Assembly: GCA_008692225.1 (NCBI GenBank)
Contig: VICG01000011.1
Coordinates: 806,001-870,000 of the forward strand
DNA: 64,000 bases
From: Monilinia fructicola
Taxonomy: Eukaryota > Ascomycota > Leotiomycetes > Helotiales > Sclerotiniaceae
Reading direction: 5' to 3'
Shown here piece by piece: positions 1 to 10,995 of the stretch (the first letter of the stretch is position 1; every line of letters starts with the position of its first letter). Position numbers and translations under genes: made by a program. The notes beneath the pieces are model-generated. The model saw only the letters and a program-made list of their open reading frames with translations. It searched no databases and was not told the origin of the DNA.

Positions 1-228
1 AGTCGTAATTACATGAGCAAAATAATGAAAGATGATTAAAAAAGCCTATCCTTGCTTTCATGTTGAATACTTCTTCCATGAAAATGACTATCATCTGGAA
101 GATAGACATATCCTTCGTAGCGTGCAAAAATCTCGGTTGAAATTGCTTGTGCTATCAACGAAATTTTGTCTCGGGAGGTAATACCATGAATTATACATCT
201 TCAATATAATTGAAGATATATCTTAACT

Positions 229-2845
229 ATGACCAAGAAGAAGAACAAGAGCCAAAGCAATGGCGATTCTTCAGAAACCCAGATGCCCGCGGGTTCTGCA
301 TCATCAACGACATCAACAACATCAACGGCGTCAATGCCAAAAGCAAAAGTTACAAAGCCCGTCCCACAACCCTCGACATCCGCACTTATTATTTGTCGCA
401 ACAAGTATGTCAAACACTTAGTATATCAAAATATCACTGTATCTTATGCGCAGGTGTTATGGCGGGCTTCGCAGATACAATGCCTGAATTAATGAGGCGA
501 AATCGCACATGCGTCTTTTTTCCCCCCTTGTTTGCTCGAATGCGAGACTCGCATTAACATGTATAACATCCTACTAACAAGTACTGCGCAGGCATTGGCG
601 TTACATCTCCTCTTTTCATGGACCATGGCTACAATTACCCCCTGAAGTTCTAGAAGTTCTCGCAAATAATAATTATACCCTCCCTCGCCCACGACCGATC
701 GACCCCGCAGTCTTCTTCGATATCCTCAAGATCCGCCAGCTCGTTGACGATGCTACAAATCTTGCAGTGCGCGCCGCCAGTGGTGTAACATCATCTTCAA
801 TTTCAAACTCTCTCAATGCTGGAAATGGCTTATTAGGGAATGGGGGAACGGCACTAGGTCTGGGGATTGGGGGAGGAGGCGGGAATGCGAAATTAAGTAA
901 AGAGCGAAAACATCGGATGCGGGAACAGGCAACACAAAAGTTATCCAAGGCGTATCATCTAGATGAGATTGCATGCAGTGTTGCGACGATGCAATCTGCT
1001 TCTACACTGGAGGACGTGGCCCAGCTTGTTCTGCAGAGAAATCCTAATGATTCGGATGCCAAATACGTTCACTTTTTTCATGAGAAAATCCCCTCGCGCC
1101 AGTTGGCGGAATGCACGAGTCTACAGCCATTAGATGAAGTAATAGCAGACAGGCCGAGTGAAGGTGAAATATTAAGGACTCGAGCTGTTACAAAGATATT
1201 CAAGGAGGATTTTGTGGGAGCAGCACAAGATCTTACTTCTGCTTTACAAGTCTGTAGATATTATCAAAACCAGCACAAGGCAGGCCGACAGCAAATTCAG
1301 CTAGCTAGTGAAGCCACTGCTGAAGCTCAGCGGAATAGTGGTGGTAGACGAAGAGACGAGTTTAAGTTAGAGGAGGAGGACCACCCAAGTAGTCTTGAGA
1401 CTCAACTTCTGTTTCACCGCGCGGGTGTGTATTTGACTATTGCCTGCCAATATGTTAATGCAGCTCTACCACCTCCAGCACGCACAAATTTAGCGTATGA
1501 TATGTGGGATGGTCCCGTGAAAAATTCCCGGTGGTCTTCTAATGAAGAAACAGTGGATGGGGAGACAATCAACGGAAAGACAAATGGTTCGAATGACACT
1601 ACAGATGCTGATGAAGACCCCGAGATAACCCGACTTAAAAAAGAGGCACATCGAAGACGTCTGGAGGCACGGAAAATCGTGAAGACAAACGCGAAGAGGG
1701 CATTGAGAGATTATGTAGCATATTTGTCGCATCTAGATTACACACCAGGCCTACCAGCCGAGATTACTGAAGAATTTGTTCGTAAGGTAAATTTAGCTGC
1801 GAATGGTTACAAAATTCCTCGACCACCCCAAAGCAAACAAAGTAAGAAGGATCTCGATCTGGAAAGTAACGCGTCTTTAAGTAATGGTCAACTTTCTGAT
1901 GCTCTCGTAACGCATACTGGCCATAATGGAAGAAGTCGCCCTCAATCAAGTACTTCTCGGCCACCCGATTTACCGCCTCTCCCTCCGCCCAAGGTCTACC
2001 AAATATCATCCTTATTCTCCGCCACTCCACCGGCTGATCTTCCCCCTTACCCAGAAACAGCAACATCCCTAACAACCAAACAACAACTCCGAGCGTCCCA
2101 ATCCGAAGCAGGTCAGCACATACTTGCCCAAACCGACTGCCATGAAGCGCTTACTTATCACCCCCTTTTAACCGATGCCCTCCACTCTCTCTTACTTTGT
2201 CACTGCCTCGTGCAGACTTCCGCCCGTGAACTCCAACGTCACGCTCATATGGTCGCACGACTTGCGCGCGTTTGTGACGGCTATCCCATATTTCAAGCAG
2301 CAAGATCTCCATCTCGTGCTGACTGGATCGAAGTGGTTCGCCGCAACGACAACTGGATCTCTCTTGCCGCATCTTGGGAAACTCTCTGCGCGCCCGCACC
2401 ATTACCAGGTCAAGTTCCTAGTAACCAACAGAAAGAAACGGCAGCCGAAAAGAAAGAGAGATTGAAACAGCAAGCTATCATGGAAGCACTTGAAGATGAC
2501 CGTGTGCACGATGAAGCTAGCTTTCATGCGGCAGTAGCGGCTAGACAAAGGAGACAGGAAGAGGAAGCTAGGAAAGCTGAGGGGAGAGAAATGCCAAAGC
2601 GATGGGCTCAGGAGGATGGAAAGGAATATCCCATTAGTACCGATAGGGCGCAAGCAATTGTTAGATGGGTTCGAGAAGCTCCTGTCGGGGGTGATGGTAC
2701 TGGCCTAAAGAAAAAGAAGAGAGGCGTTAGGGGAAAAGGAAAGGGCAGGATAAATGGCATCGAGGTTGGTATGCACGTTTTAAATGTTGGTGGGGAGGGA
2801 GAAGGCAATGAAGAATTTGAGAGGATTGAGGAGGAAGTAGACTGA
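229..2845 (+). CDS. conserved fungal protein of unknown function, about 809 aa
   Basis: Two exons, 229-404 and 592-2845, give 809 residues. The intron has a GTATGT donor, a CTAAC branch point near 571 and a CAG acceptor at 589-591. Splicing joins a Ser/Thr-rich, Lys-rich start (MTKKKNKSQ) to a well-formed block beginning HWRYISSFHGPWLQLPPE. I start at 229 because the ATG at 210 lies in another frame. A segment around LRTRAVTKIFKEDFVGAAQDL resembles a TPR-like helical pair, followed by charged and proline-rich linkers. The C-terminal third has a second conserved-looking block (TDCHEALTYHPLLTDALHSL) and ends in Lys/Arg- and Gly-rich sequence. No catalytic motif or membrane segment is visible. 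I do not recognise the family with certainty. Unlike many neighbours, the frame is intact throughout. A role as a helical scaffold is only a guess. Confidence 0.8.
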
Positions 2846-3692
2846 TAACAGTCCCTGCCGCATTTGAACTTGCAACTGGTGGTTACGAAATAAGAATCTT
2901 GCAATTGAAGTTCTCACGGAATCACGATGGACAAGCGATGAACTACGATACACAAAAATTTAGACATGGGTTAAATGGATGGGGAATATAGGCAGGTACA
3001 CCAGCGTTTGTATGTTCCTCCATATATGCCTGATAATAGCATGGTGGCAACACATACCTTAGTTTATCATGATTCGAGAATCAATCATCCAAGCGATCAA
3101 TGAATAGAAATCATCATTTAACGACCATGCATAAAGTCTCACCTTGAACATCACACCGAGGCTTAAAATAGATGAGGTGATCTACATTGCATAGTGGGCG
3201 CCCTGCGCTCGACACAATCTGTATCATGCATCCCATCCCATCCCATCCCATCCATCCCACCCATCCTACCCTTGCAGTTCAACTCCCGAGTTTCCGGTCG
3301 TAGCACCATGTATATATTAACGTCGCATCGCATACCTGAAACCTGTAGATCACCTAGGAGCCTTACAAGTGCGGAGTCGTCATCAGAGCTCATCTTACAT
3401 CCTGTGATATTTCACGTCACGAATCAAGATTTTGGATTTCATTTCGAGTAAGAGTAAGAGTAAGTGCAACTGCAACTGCAAGAGATTGGGAAGCGTTTTC
3501 TTCCCTTGACGAGAAGTATCTGGATTATAGTTTCTTGGTTGCAAGTCTGGCGAATTGTGTTGAAAAAATCACTGGAGGGGGGAAGTGAGAGTCCCCCGCC
3601 TCAAACGCTGGGAATTGAGTGAAGCGACTCGAGGCATCGAAGCAGCAGCAGCGACAGATGCGCGCAAAGATGACGGGAAAAAGTTGATCCTG
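2846..3692. other. intergenic, about 850 bp
   Basis: This lies between the 3' end of the first gene and the HAD gene, both plus strand. It holds a short CATCC tandem run near 3229-3270 and the HAD promoter. The short ORFs here look non-coding. Confidence 0.7.
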
Positions 3693-4688
3693 ATGATGCC
3701 AGGAAACTGACGGATTTCAAAGTCTTATCTTTTGATGTTTACGCCACGCTGATCGACGAAAAAGGTGCGTTTTCCACTTCCCCTTCCACTTCTCGTCTAC
3801 CCCTTCCCCGCAAAACCCATCGGAATAACGCCTCCCTCCCCATCCCCAGGCGGCCTCTTCACCAACCTCCTCCCCCTCCTCTCCCGTCTCCCCGACCCGC
3901 CCAAATCCCAGCACCTCGCCACTCGTGCCGTCACCCTCGCAAAGTTCCAAGCCCACGAACACCGATGCCAAGAAGAGCACCCCCGGCTGCCCTACCCCGA
4001 AATCCTACGTCTCGCCCACCTGTCGTTCACCCACGACATGATTGGCCGAGCGGGCGCCCCACCCACAACCCCCAAGCTGGAAGCCGAAGCCCAGGCCCAG
4101 GCCCAGCGCTTTTCCCAGAGCATTCCTACGTGGCCTGCCTTTCCGGATACCGTCGCCGCACTGCACAAGCTCGGCAGGTATTACAAACTCGTGATTCTCT
4201 CCAACATAGATGACGCCTCTATACTCGGCACGATCAAGAAACACATGGATGTCGGCTGGGACGCCATCTATACAGCTCAGGCAATTGGATCGTACAAGCC
4301 TGATTTGAGGAATTTCGAGTACTTGATTAAGCGTGTTGAGGATGATTTGGGGGTAAAGAAGGAGCAAATCTTGCATACGGCGCAGAGTGAGTTTGTTGTC
4401 TTTATTAGTAGTTGTGTGGGGAGATGGTGAGATGAATAACGGTTGATAGTTGGGTTTTGGGGATATGGTGGGTTGAATTCCAATACTAATGATGACCTAG
4501 GTTTGCGAGCCGATCATGTACCTGTGAAGAAGATGGATATGAATGGGGTTTGGATAGATAGGGATGGCGAAGGACAGGATTATGAGAAATTGAAGGATGA
4601 AGTGGCGTATGCATGGAAATTTAGTACGTTAGGAGAGATGGCTGATGCTGTGGAGAAAGCATTTGAAGCGGAGGGAAAGACAGTATAA
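3693..4688 (+). CDS. HAD-superfamily hydrolase, haloacid dehalogenase type II-like
   Basis: Exons are about 3693-3764, 3850-4386 and 4501-4688, giving about 265 residues, normal for fungal HAD type II enzymes. Visible motifs are motif I FDVYATLID with its nucleophilic Asp, motif II LSNID near residue 140, and the motif III Lys in SYKPD near residue 172. The family hydrolyses carbon-halogen or phosphate-ester bonds through an aspartyl intermediate; the substrate here is unknown. Splice sites are good (gtgcgt...ccccag and gtgagt...cctag), and the second join restores AQSLRADHVP. The start is odd. The frame holding motif I has a stop at 3671 and no ATG between it and motif I. An ATG-ATG at 3693 comes into frame only if the AAA run at 3704-3706 is one A short, giving MMPGKLTDFKVLSFDVY. 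The alternative is a CTG start at 3707. The gene converges on the zinc-cluster gene at 4990. Confidence 0.83.
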
Positions 4689-4989
4689 GAGGTACTGCAT
4701 CAATATTGAAATGAAAGCACCCGAGTGTTGATATTGAAGTGTACTCAGTGGGTAGCTATGTAGTACATAATTGACATGAATATTTAATGGATAACAAAGG
4801 GATGAAGGACGCTCTTAACCCATACCCGCCGTGAAACACCGACACCCGACACCTAGTAATGATTTCATAGCTCGTTCGCTCATCTCGAAGCGGATATCAA
4901 AAAAGGAAAATCGCAACAAAACATTCAAGCCACCATGGCCTGGCTATGATGCAAACATCGCGACCCACTCATCTACCTATCACAAAAGC

Positions 4990-7941
4990 CTAGACACGAA
5001 GGTTTTTTGTCAAGTAGATTATTCGAATTTGATGGGGTGTTTCGTACTGTGGGACTTGATTCATAAAATTGTCAATCTCCGTTAACCCTTCAGTTTCTAA
5101 GCTATGCATCAATTCCGTTTGTTGCTCTTGACTTAGACTACCCGATCTCATTCCCATATCATAGTTGTCTTGGGAGAACAAATGGGGTGGAAAGTTATAA
5201 TATTCAGGCTGTGTGAAATAAGGTGTATTAGTTACCAGTGAATTTTGCATCGGTGGCAATGATGCTTGAGCTGGAATCTGATGCACGTTGGAGACGGGAA
5301 CCCAAGGTATAGGGTGAGGCGGCGGTTGTTGTGAATGTTGCTGCTGTGAATGTTGCTGCTGTGAATGTTGCTGCTGTGAATGTTGATGCTGTGGTTGCGT
5401 GAACTCTGGTGGAAAGTAGCTAAATCGGCGATCAGATTGCCCACTAGAGGGACTTACGAAGATTGAGTTGGACCTAAAAGAGGGTTGAGCCGGAGGCAAG
5501 GGATGATGGTAGCCATACGGAGGTATTTGCTCTGGCATTTGATTGAATACGTATCCAAATTGTGGAGGGGAATGATATGTGTTATTAAGTTGTGCATTGT
5601 TATGCTGCGAATGATTAAGTGAGACTGAGGTTGCGTAGGAGTGCTCGGAGGCAGACGGCGAGTCGGCTAGCGATGATGGCGGGGAAGTGGCAGAAAATGA
5701 GGAGAGTGAGTTATCGCCGAGTTCATAGCTTTTGAGGCAGGCTTTAGTAAGCTTCATGTAAAGTTCCGATGTCGATTGAGTTCCTGGCCACCGTTCGCGA
5801 GAATGAGCAACAATATCTAGAGCTAAAGTAATATGTTCTTCCAGCTCCTCTTTCGTATGAAGGGCGCGCACTTCAGAATATGAAATCGACCACAGCATCG
5901 AATTTATAGCCATGAAAAGGGATAGAAGAAATGGCCATGTCAAATCAATCATGGCTGTTTTTATTTGCTCGCTTTGGGTTACTATATTGCTTGAGGCTGC
6001 ATCATAACACATGATTGCGGAACGATAGGATGGCTGGGGAACTTGGGGCGAAGGGCGAAACATAAAGATTATCATCGTATTATACCTCCCAGTAAACCTA
6101 AGCGAAGATTAGCACGGTCTTGCTTTGGGAACATAGCGTACTTGAATGCAGAAAGCAGATTTTGTGGCTAGGAGTGACTAGGAGTGACTAAAGTATCACA
6201 TACCAAGTTTTACTCCACGGTGGATTTTCGGGGGAAGCCTCAAGCCAATCCTTCAGCTTCTGAAGCATCTGAGCATACCAAGGATGGTCCTCATTCTTTG
6301 GCTCAGTTCGTTTTCGCAAATAGAGCATTCTCCGAATCTCAGCTTGCAACAGTCTCATTCGAAAGAAGTGGATGGCTAGACGCTTTTTTTCCGATATGGG
6401 GCCAGGAAGTATACCATCGGCAGTGATGTACTCATCATCGACGGTTTCAAAGAACTGTATGTCCAAATGGTCTTTCCCAATTGCAAAGGCATTTGGCCTA
6501 CCCATTGAGTGAGCTAAACCGAGCTCCATAGACAAGACAATCCAAGCTAGCCTTCGCCGCATATCAAGCTGGAGTGGATCGACTAAACCAAGCGATACTC
6601 CTTGCGTGATAGTCTTCTCTTCCACCAAGCCCAACTGTTGACACAATCTCGTTGCAAGCCCAACGATGTAGTATATTGCAGTACGAGTGGGAGTTAGCAT
6701 TGAATACTGAGAGATCAGAACAAGGCATTGTAGCGTCTTAATATCTTTCGGCCTTATCACATCTTCAATGTATCCCATCGCAGCGAGATAGTAACTGTCA
6801 GCAAGGCCAGCATACTGCGTATCCAGCTTTTGCATACTTATAGCCAAAACCATGCGAAGGACAAAATTCTTATACGGATCATTGTCTCCATCATAAACTT
6901 CTTGAAGATTCTTGGCAAATGTAGGCTCGTGTAAAGTAGGGAGCATGTACTGGGCTGTAAGATGATTAGCGAAAATGAAAGGAGTTGAAGGTTACAATGA
7001 AGATGAGGGCATAAGCCAAAATTGAGCTCACAGTCGACCATGTGTGATAATGCTTCACCAAACCGTAGTTAGCAGTCTGAAAAGACCCGTATGTTCTTGA
7101 CACTATTCAATTCACCTCCACCCCTCAAAATACTACTATTGTATCAAGCAAATAGACGAAAGGCATGAAGCAATTCACTAGTCGGTAAATTGAAAACCTC
7201 GAAAGAAAATCATTGACTGACCTTTTTGATTGAAAACCTCGACCAGCTTATCAGTCACTAGGCGGCTGGGTAGGGTCGGTGCTGGTACAGCGGATATCAT
7301 GGGATAAGATTTCTTTCTTTGCGAACGCACATCTGGCGATCGCGTAGGACTTCGACGTTGCCGCACTTCAGGCACGAGTTCTCGAATACTCCTGGAATCT
7401 GTGTATTTCTTTGCCTCCTCCATGACTATCCGAGTCATCGCAATTCCACTTGAAGGTCCCAGGTATCGTGGTGTCTCATCATCGTCGCCCAGTCGAACCA
7501 ACCCACCCGGACGTACAATATCTTCTGAGTTTGGGGGATTTCCTTCTTCTTCAACCAATTGACTAAGTTCCGTCTCCAGTGCCCGAACTTTGTCTTGCAG
7601 CCTTATGACATATGTCCTAGAAATCTTCTTCCCTTTCGATGTATCGAAATACTCGCATACTGCACCCGCACGCTCGCAAGGCAGACATCGTGGTAGATTC
7701 GGATCGCATCTTGTTTTTCTCTGGGGAAAGATAATGATATCAGTATATCTAAATTGTAACTTGACAACACGACGAATGCATTACAAACCTGGCGGCATCT
7801 ACAACAAGCAGTCAGGGTATGTGCGATCCTCGGTGAATTATCCTCACTTTCGTGCGAGCTCTCTCTTGCGCGAAGGGACTTGGCATCTCGCGCTTTACTG
7901 ACAGAGCCTAAGGCTTGTCGAAATAAATCTGCTGTGTCCAT
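4990..7941 (-). CDS. Zn2Cys6 transcription factor with fungal-specific domain
   Basis: Four exons on the minus strand (7941-7789, 7720-7222, 6954-6204, 6097-4990) give 836 residues with no frame break. The binuclear zinc cluster lies near residues 46-76: C-x2-C-x6-C-x6-C-x2-C-x6-C in CCRCRQRKTRC...CLPC...C. The first intron splits it after CRCRQ. A short coiled coil (YVIRLQDKVRALETELSQL) follows, then the conserved YLGPSSGIAMTR segment and a fungal-trans regulatory domain (PTLHEPTF, YYLAAMGYIEDVIRP, RRRLAWIVLSMELGLAHSMGRP). The C-terminus is rich in Pro, Ser, His and Gln and contains a near-perfect 15-bp coding repeat. I start at the first in-frame ATG, 7941; a TTG at 8004 and a further upstream exon are alternatives. 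The protein is presumably nuclear, binding CGG-type sites. Its target pathway cannot be read from the sequence. The 267-bp intron at 6955-7221 is unusually long for this window. Confidence 0.88.
5326..5392. repeat. coding 15-bp minisatellite (His-Ser-Gln-Gln-Gln)
   Basis: About four copies of a 15-bp unit (GAATGTTGCTGCTGT on the plus strand) lie inside the last exon of the zinc-cluster gene. They encode repeated HSQQQ on the minus strand. The last copies diverge slightly. The unit length is a multiple of three, so copy-number change would keep the reading frame. Confidence 0.9.
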
Positions 7942-10900
7942 CGACAGAGATAAAACTTTGAATGGACCGTGTGGGTTTGTCGTTGTAGCACCAGACTTTT
8001 GCAAGGCTTATCATCGTCGGAATGGGTTATCATTCAAAGATCATCACTAGAATTAGAGTTGTACTGCAATATCCACAAATATCAACCATAAACTCCCCAA
8101 ATACCTGACGTTATTTTAATCAAAGAGGGACTTGTGTTGGCCCATGAGAGGAAGAGGTGTTGGATAAAAGTAAGTTGGGTTGTCAAAGAAGCATGTTAAG
8201 ACGGGTAGGTATTCAAGTGTTGGACGGGACCTTTGACAGTCAGGATTGCAGTCGGCAGTAGTATTGGTGAAATTTGGGACTGGGAGGATACTTAGCACCT
8301 TGCATGCAAGGTAGTAAAAGTGTAATAAGGAGCAGGTAGGAAGGTAGTACCACTAGTACCACCAGTACCACCAGTACCAAGAATTGGAGGACGCCGCACG
8401 AGCACAAACGACTTTGAGAAATGATACTACTGTAATCACTACATAGCATCCCCGCGATCAAAATGTGGCCCTGTGGAGCACCGGCGATTGGACTGAACCT
8501 AGTACGTCTCTTAGCTCAGATATACATACATGCTCCGTACAGTACAGTACAGTATGGATAGGGATATGGATATGGATATGGATATGGATATGGATACCAC
8601 GCGGCTGCAGAATATTGATCTATCATGGACATACAAGTACAGACTGACTTCCAAGCTTTCCTTGGAAACAAAGAATTCTCCCGCCTTATGCAGGACACAC
8701 CTGACAAGGAATATGTAGTTAGTTCTACTTGTTGTTGTACCTAGGTGATGATTCCATACCGGTAACATGGATGGGAATTGGTTTGACAGCGTCTTGAGAA
8801 GCTCTTCTCGTCTCTTATACCTCGAGCTAAGCGGTTGAGTTGAACCATGTGTTGTGGCATACAGTATTGAGTATTGGCAAGCCTACCTCTCTACATAAGG
8901 CTGCCTCCCGATACAGCCCTGCAGTCCTTCCTTTGTTTGATCTTGGAAGCTCGAGTAGTGTCTAATTAGTCGGTCTATCTAATCAAGCTTCTAATTCTAA
9001 GCTCCCTGATGATTATTTGAACAAAGGGTCTACTAGATAGTTCATTCTCTCGAGGAGGGATCAATGAACAATTCGACATGTGATGTGATATGAGACTACC
9101 TCTTGACCAGTGATACCCAGTACGTAGGTAAATCTAGTTATATTGTTATGATTGATACTCCCATCCTCGTATCTTACCGAGGAATATTGAGGGGTCAACA
9201 GATGAAGATACCCGTCACGACAAGAATGCCATAATCAGACGAGACTTGGGATCATCGAAGGATTATCGCTACTGCAGGTGTGTGTATGTATGTGTTATTA
9301 TTACTATTATTATTATTATCATTATTATTACTCGTATATCAAAGCTCGAGTCTTCCAGGGCTTTCTTTCTTTCTTTCTTTCAACGTTGATGAGACGAACA
9401 AAGATACCCGCGGACTGAAGCATCCCCCTTTTCATTATATTTCTTGTCTTTGCCAATTTATACTTCTTTCATCCTTCCTTATGAACCCTTTTTTGTTTGG
9501 ATTGTGACAAACACAGCAAGCCTCGACACTAGACCGAGCTATTGAACACACATTGCCAGCGAGCCCGAGGCGTTGGATGGTAAGCTGTATGTATCTACCA
9601 GGTAGAGAGGTACGAGGTATGTATACTGAGAATAACTGACCACTTACCCTCCCGGCTAAAACAACTAATGGCCGTTTGCTTCTGGAACTGTTCTCCTGCA
9701 TACTTAGGTAGGTGGGTAGAGTCTGTTGGTCAGTCGTATATTTCTCTATAGAACTATGGCACGGCTTAAGAACTTCACACATCCGACGTTCTACACGATA
9801 AGAGCAAGTCGTACAGAAATTGAACAAGCAACCTCTTCTTTGCCTTGACCTTTCTTCTCTTTATTCCTCCTTTCAAGATCCCGATAACCTTTTGCCCTGC
9901 ACCTTCACCTGCGCTCTAGTGGGGCGTAGAAATCAAGAGATCATCAACCACCAATTCAATTCTACCTAGGTATTTACTCCCGAGGTCGTGAGATTTACCG
10001 GGCACTGTACCAAAGAAACGGCTGTGCTCCAGGTTTCTGCCGCAATCCATCATCAAAGTGCACATTTTTACTCGAGTAGTGGAATAATTGATGCACGTCG
10101 TTCGGAGCCTCAGAATATCTTCGAGTCAATTCAAATCCTCTCTCTATCTATCTCTACCGTATGCTGGCTTGGTTATATATATAAACAAGTTCTGTGGAGG
10201 AACTGACCTTCAAACGGGCGACGTTCAATTTTTCTGTGCATGCAAAATCGGCTTCGACCTCAAGGAATCATAATTCTTCGGTAATTGATACAATGGGACG
10301 GAAGGCTCAGTGATTAATAAGGCGGCCAGAAGGAGTATTCATCCATCCATCTATCGATAAACAAGGGCATGAATCCTTCTTGACTGCAACCATTCATACA
10401 ACCCTTGAAGGCCGCTGCGGGACGCTCCAGACGGATTTATACGTTTGCTTCCGATGCAAATCTAGAAAACAAATTTGTTGGTCAGAATTCCAGTCGTTTA
10501 GAAAGAAGGTGGGTTCAGATATTCCACTTTTGTCTCTCTCTGTGGATCATTACACACACCCATCCATCCATCTGCGCTATCTGCTTGCAAATTGGCTGCG
10601 TTTGGAATCGTGAAGTTTAGATTCAGTCTCTGATAACGGATCTTTACCCGACTCTCTTTCCTCAGTAAATTTCTATATTCGGCTTTGTGGCAGCCGCGAT
10701 AGATCGCGGCCCCGGAGACGCCGCCATAGAGACGCTCCTGACCGATGATCTCTTGCTTAATCTGCAATGACATTGTGGAAGGTGCCCGGAAGTCCTGTTA
10801 CTGGTTCCTATTCTTCACTTGGACTTGCAGTTTTTGTCATCAAGTAAACCTTGATTAAATCACGAATTATTATACTTGGCTGACGTGCGCTTGCCTTGTA

Positions 10901-10995
10901 GTATTATTTTAATGAAAAGGGAGACATGAGATATCAGCTCTGAAATTCCCAACATAGGAATTCCCTATATTGATATACCAACTTCTGGGGTAAGG
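7942..10995. other. intergenic between divergent zinc-cluster genes, about 3 kb
   Basis: No supported gene. It holds a (GGATAT)n tract near 8557-8597, a (TTA/ATT)n tract near 9295-9332, a (CTTT)n run near 9363-9382, and scattered CCTAGGT-type and GTACAGTAC-type words. It must contain the promoters of both regulators. Apparent ORFs on both strands at 8465-8768 come from translating the hexamer repeat. Confidence 0.7.
8557..8597. repeat. (GGATAT)n microsatellite
   Basis: About six tandem GGATAT hexamers. It reads as alternating Met-Asp on one strand and Ser-Ile or Pro-Tyr on the other, which creates false ORFs. Confidence 0.95.

Noticed and set aside
3707..3720. CTG start codon for the HAD gene as a novel feature
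   Set aside because: One missing A in a neighbouring run, in line with the window-wide pattern, gives a normal ATG start and a family-like N-terminus.
8465..8768. Overlapping ORFs on both strands with Met-Asp or Ser-Ile/Pro-Tyr repeats
   Set aside because: All are translations of the GGATAT microsatellite.
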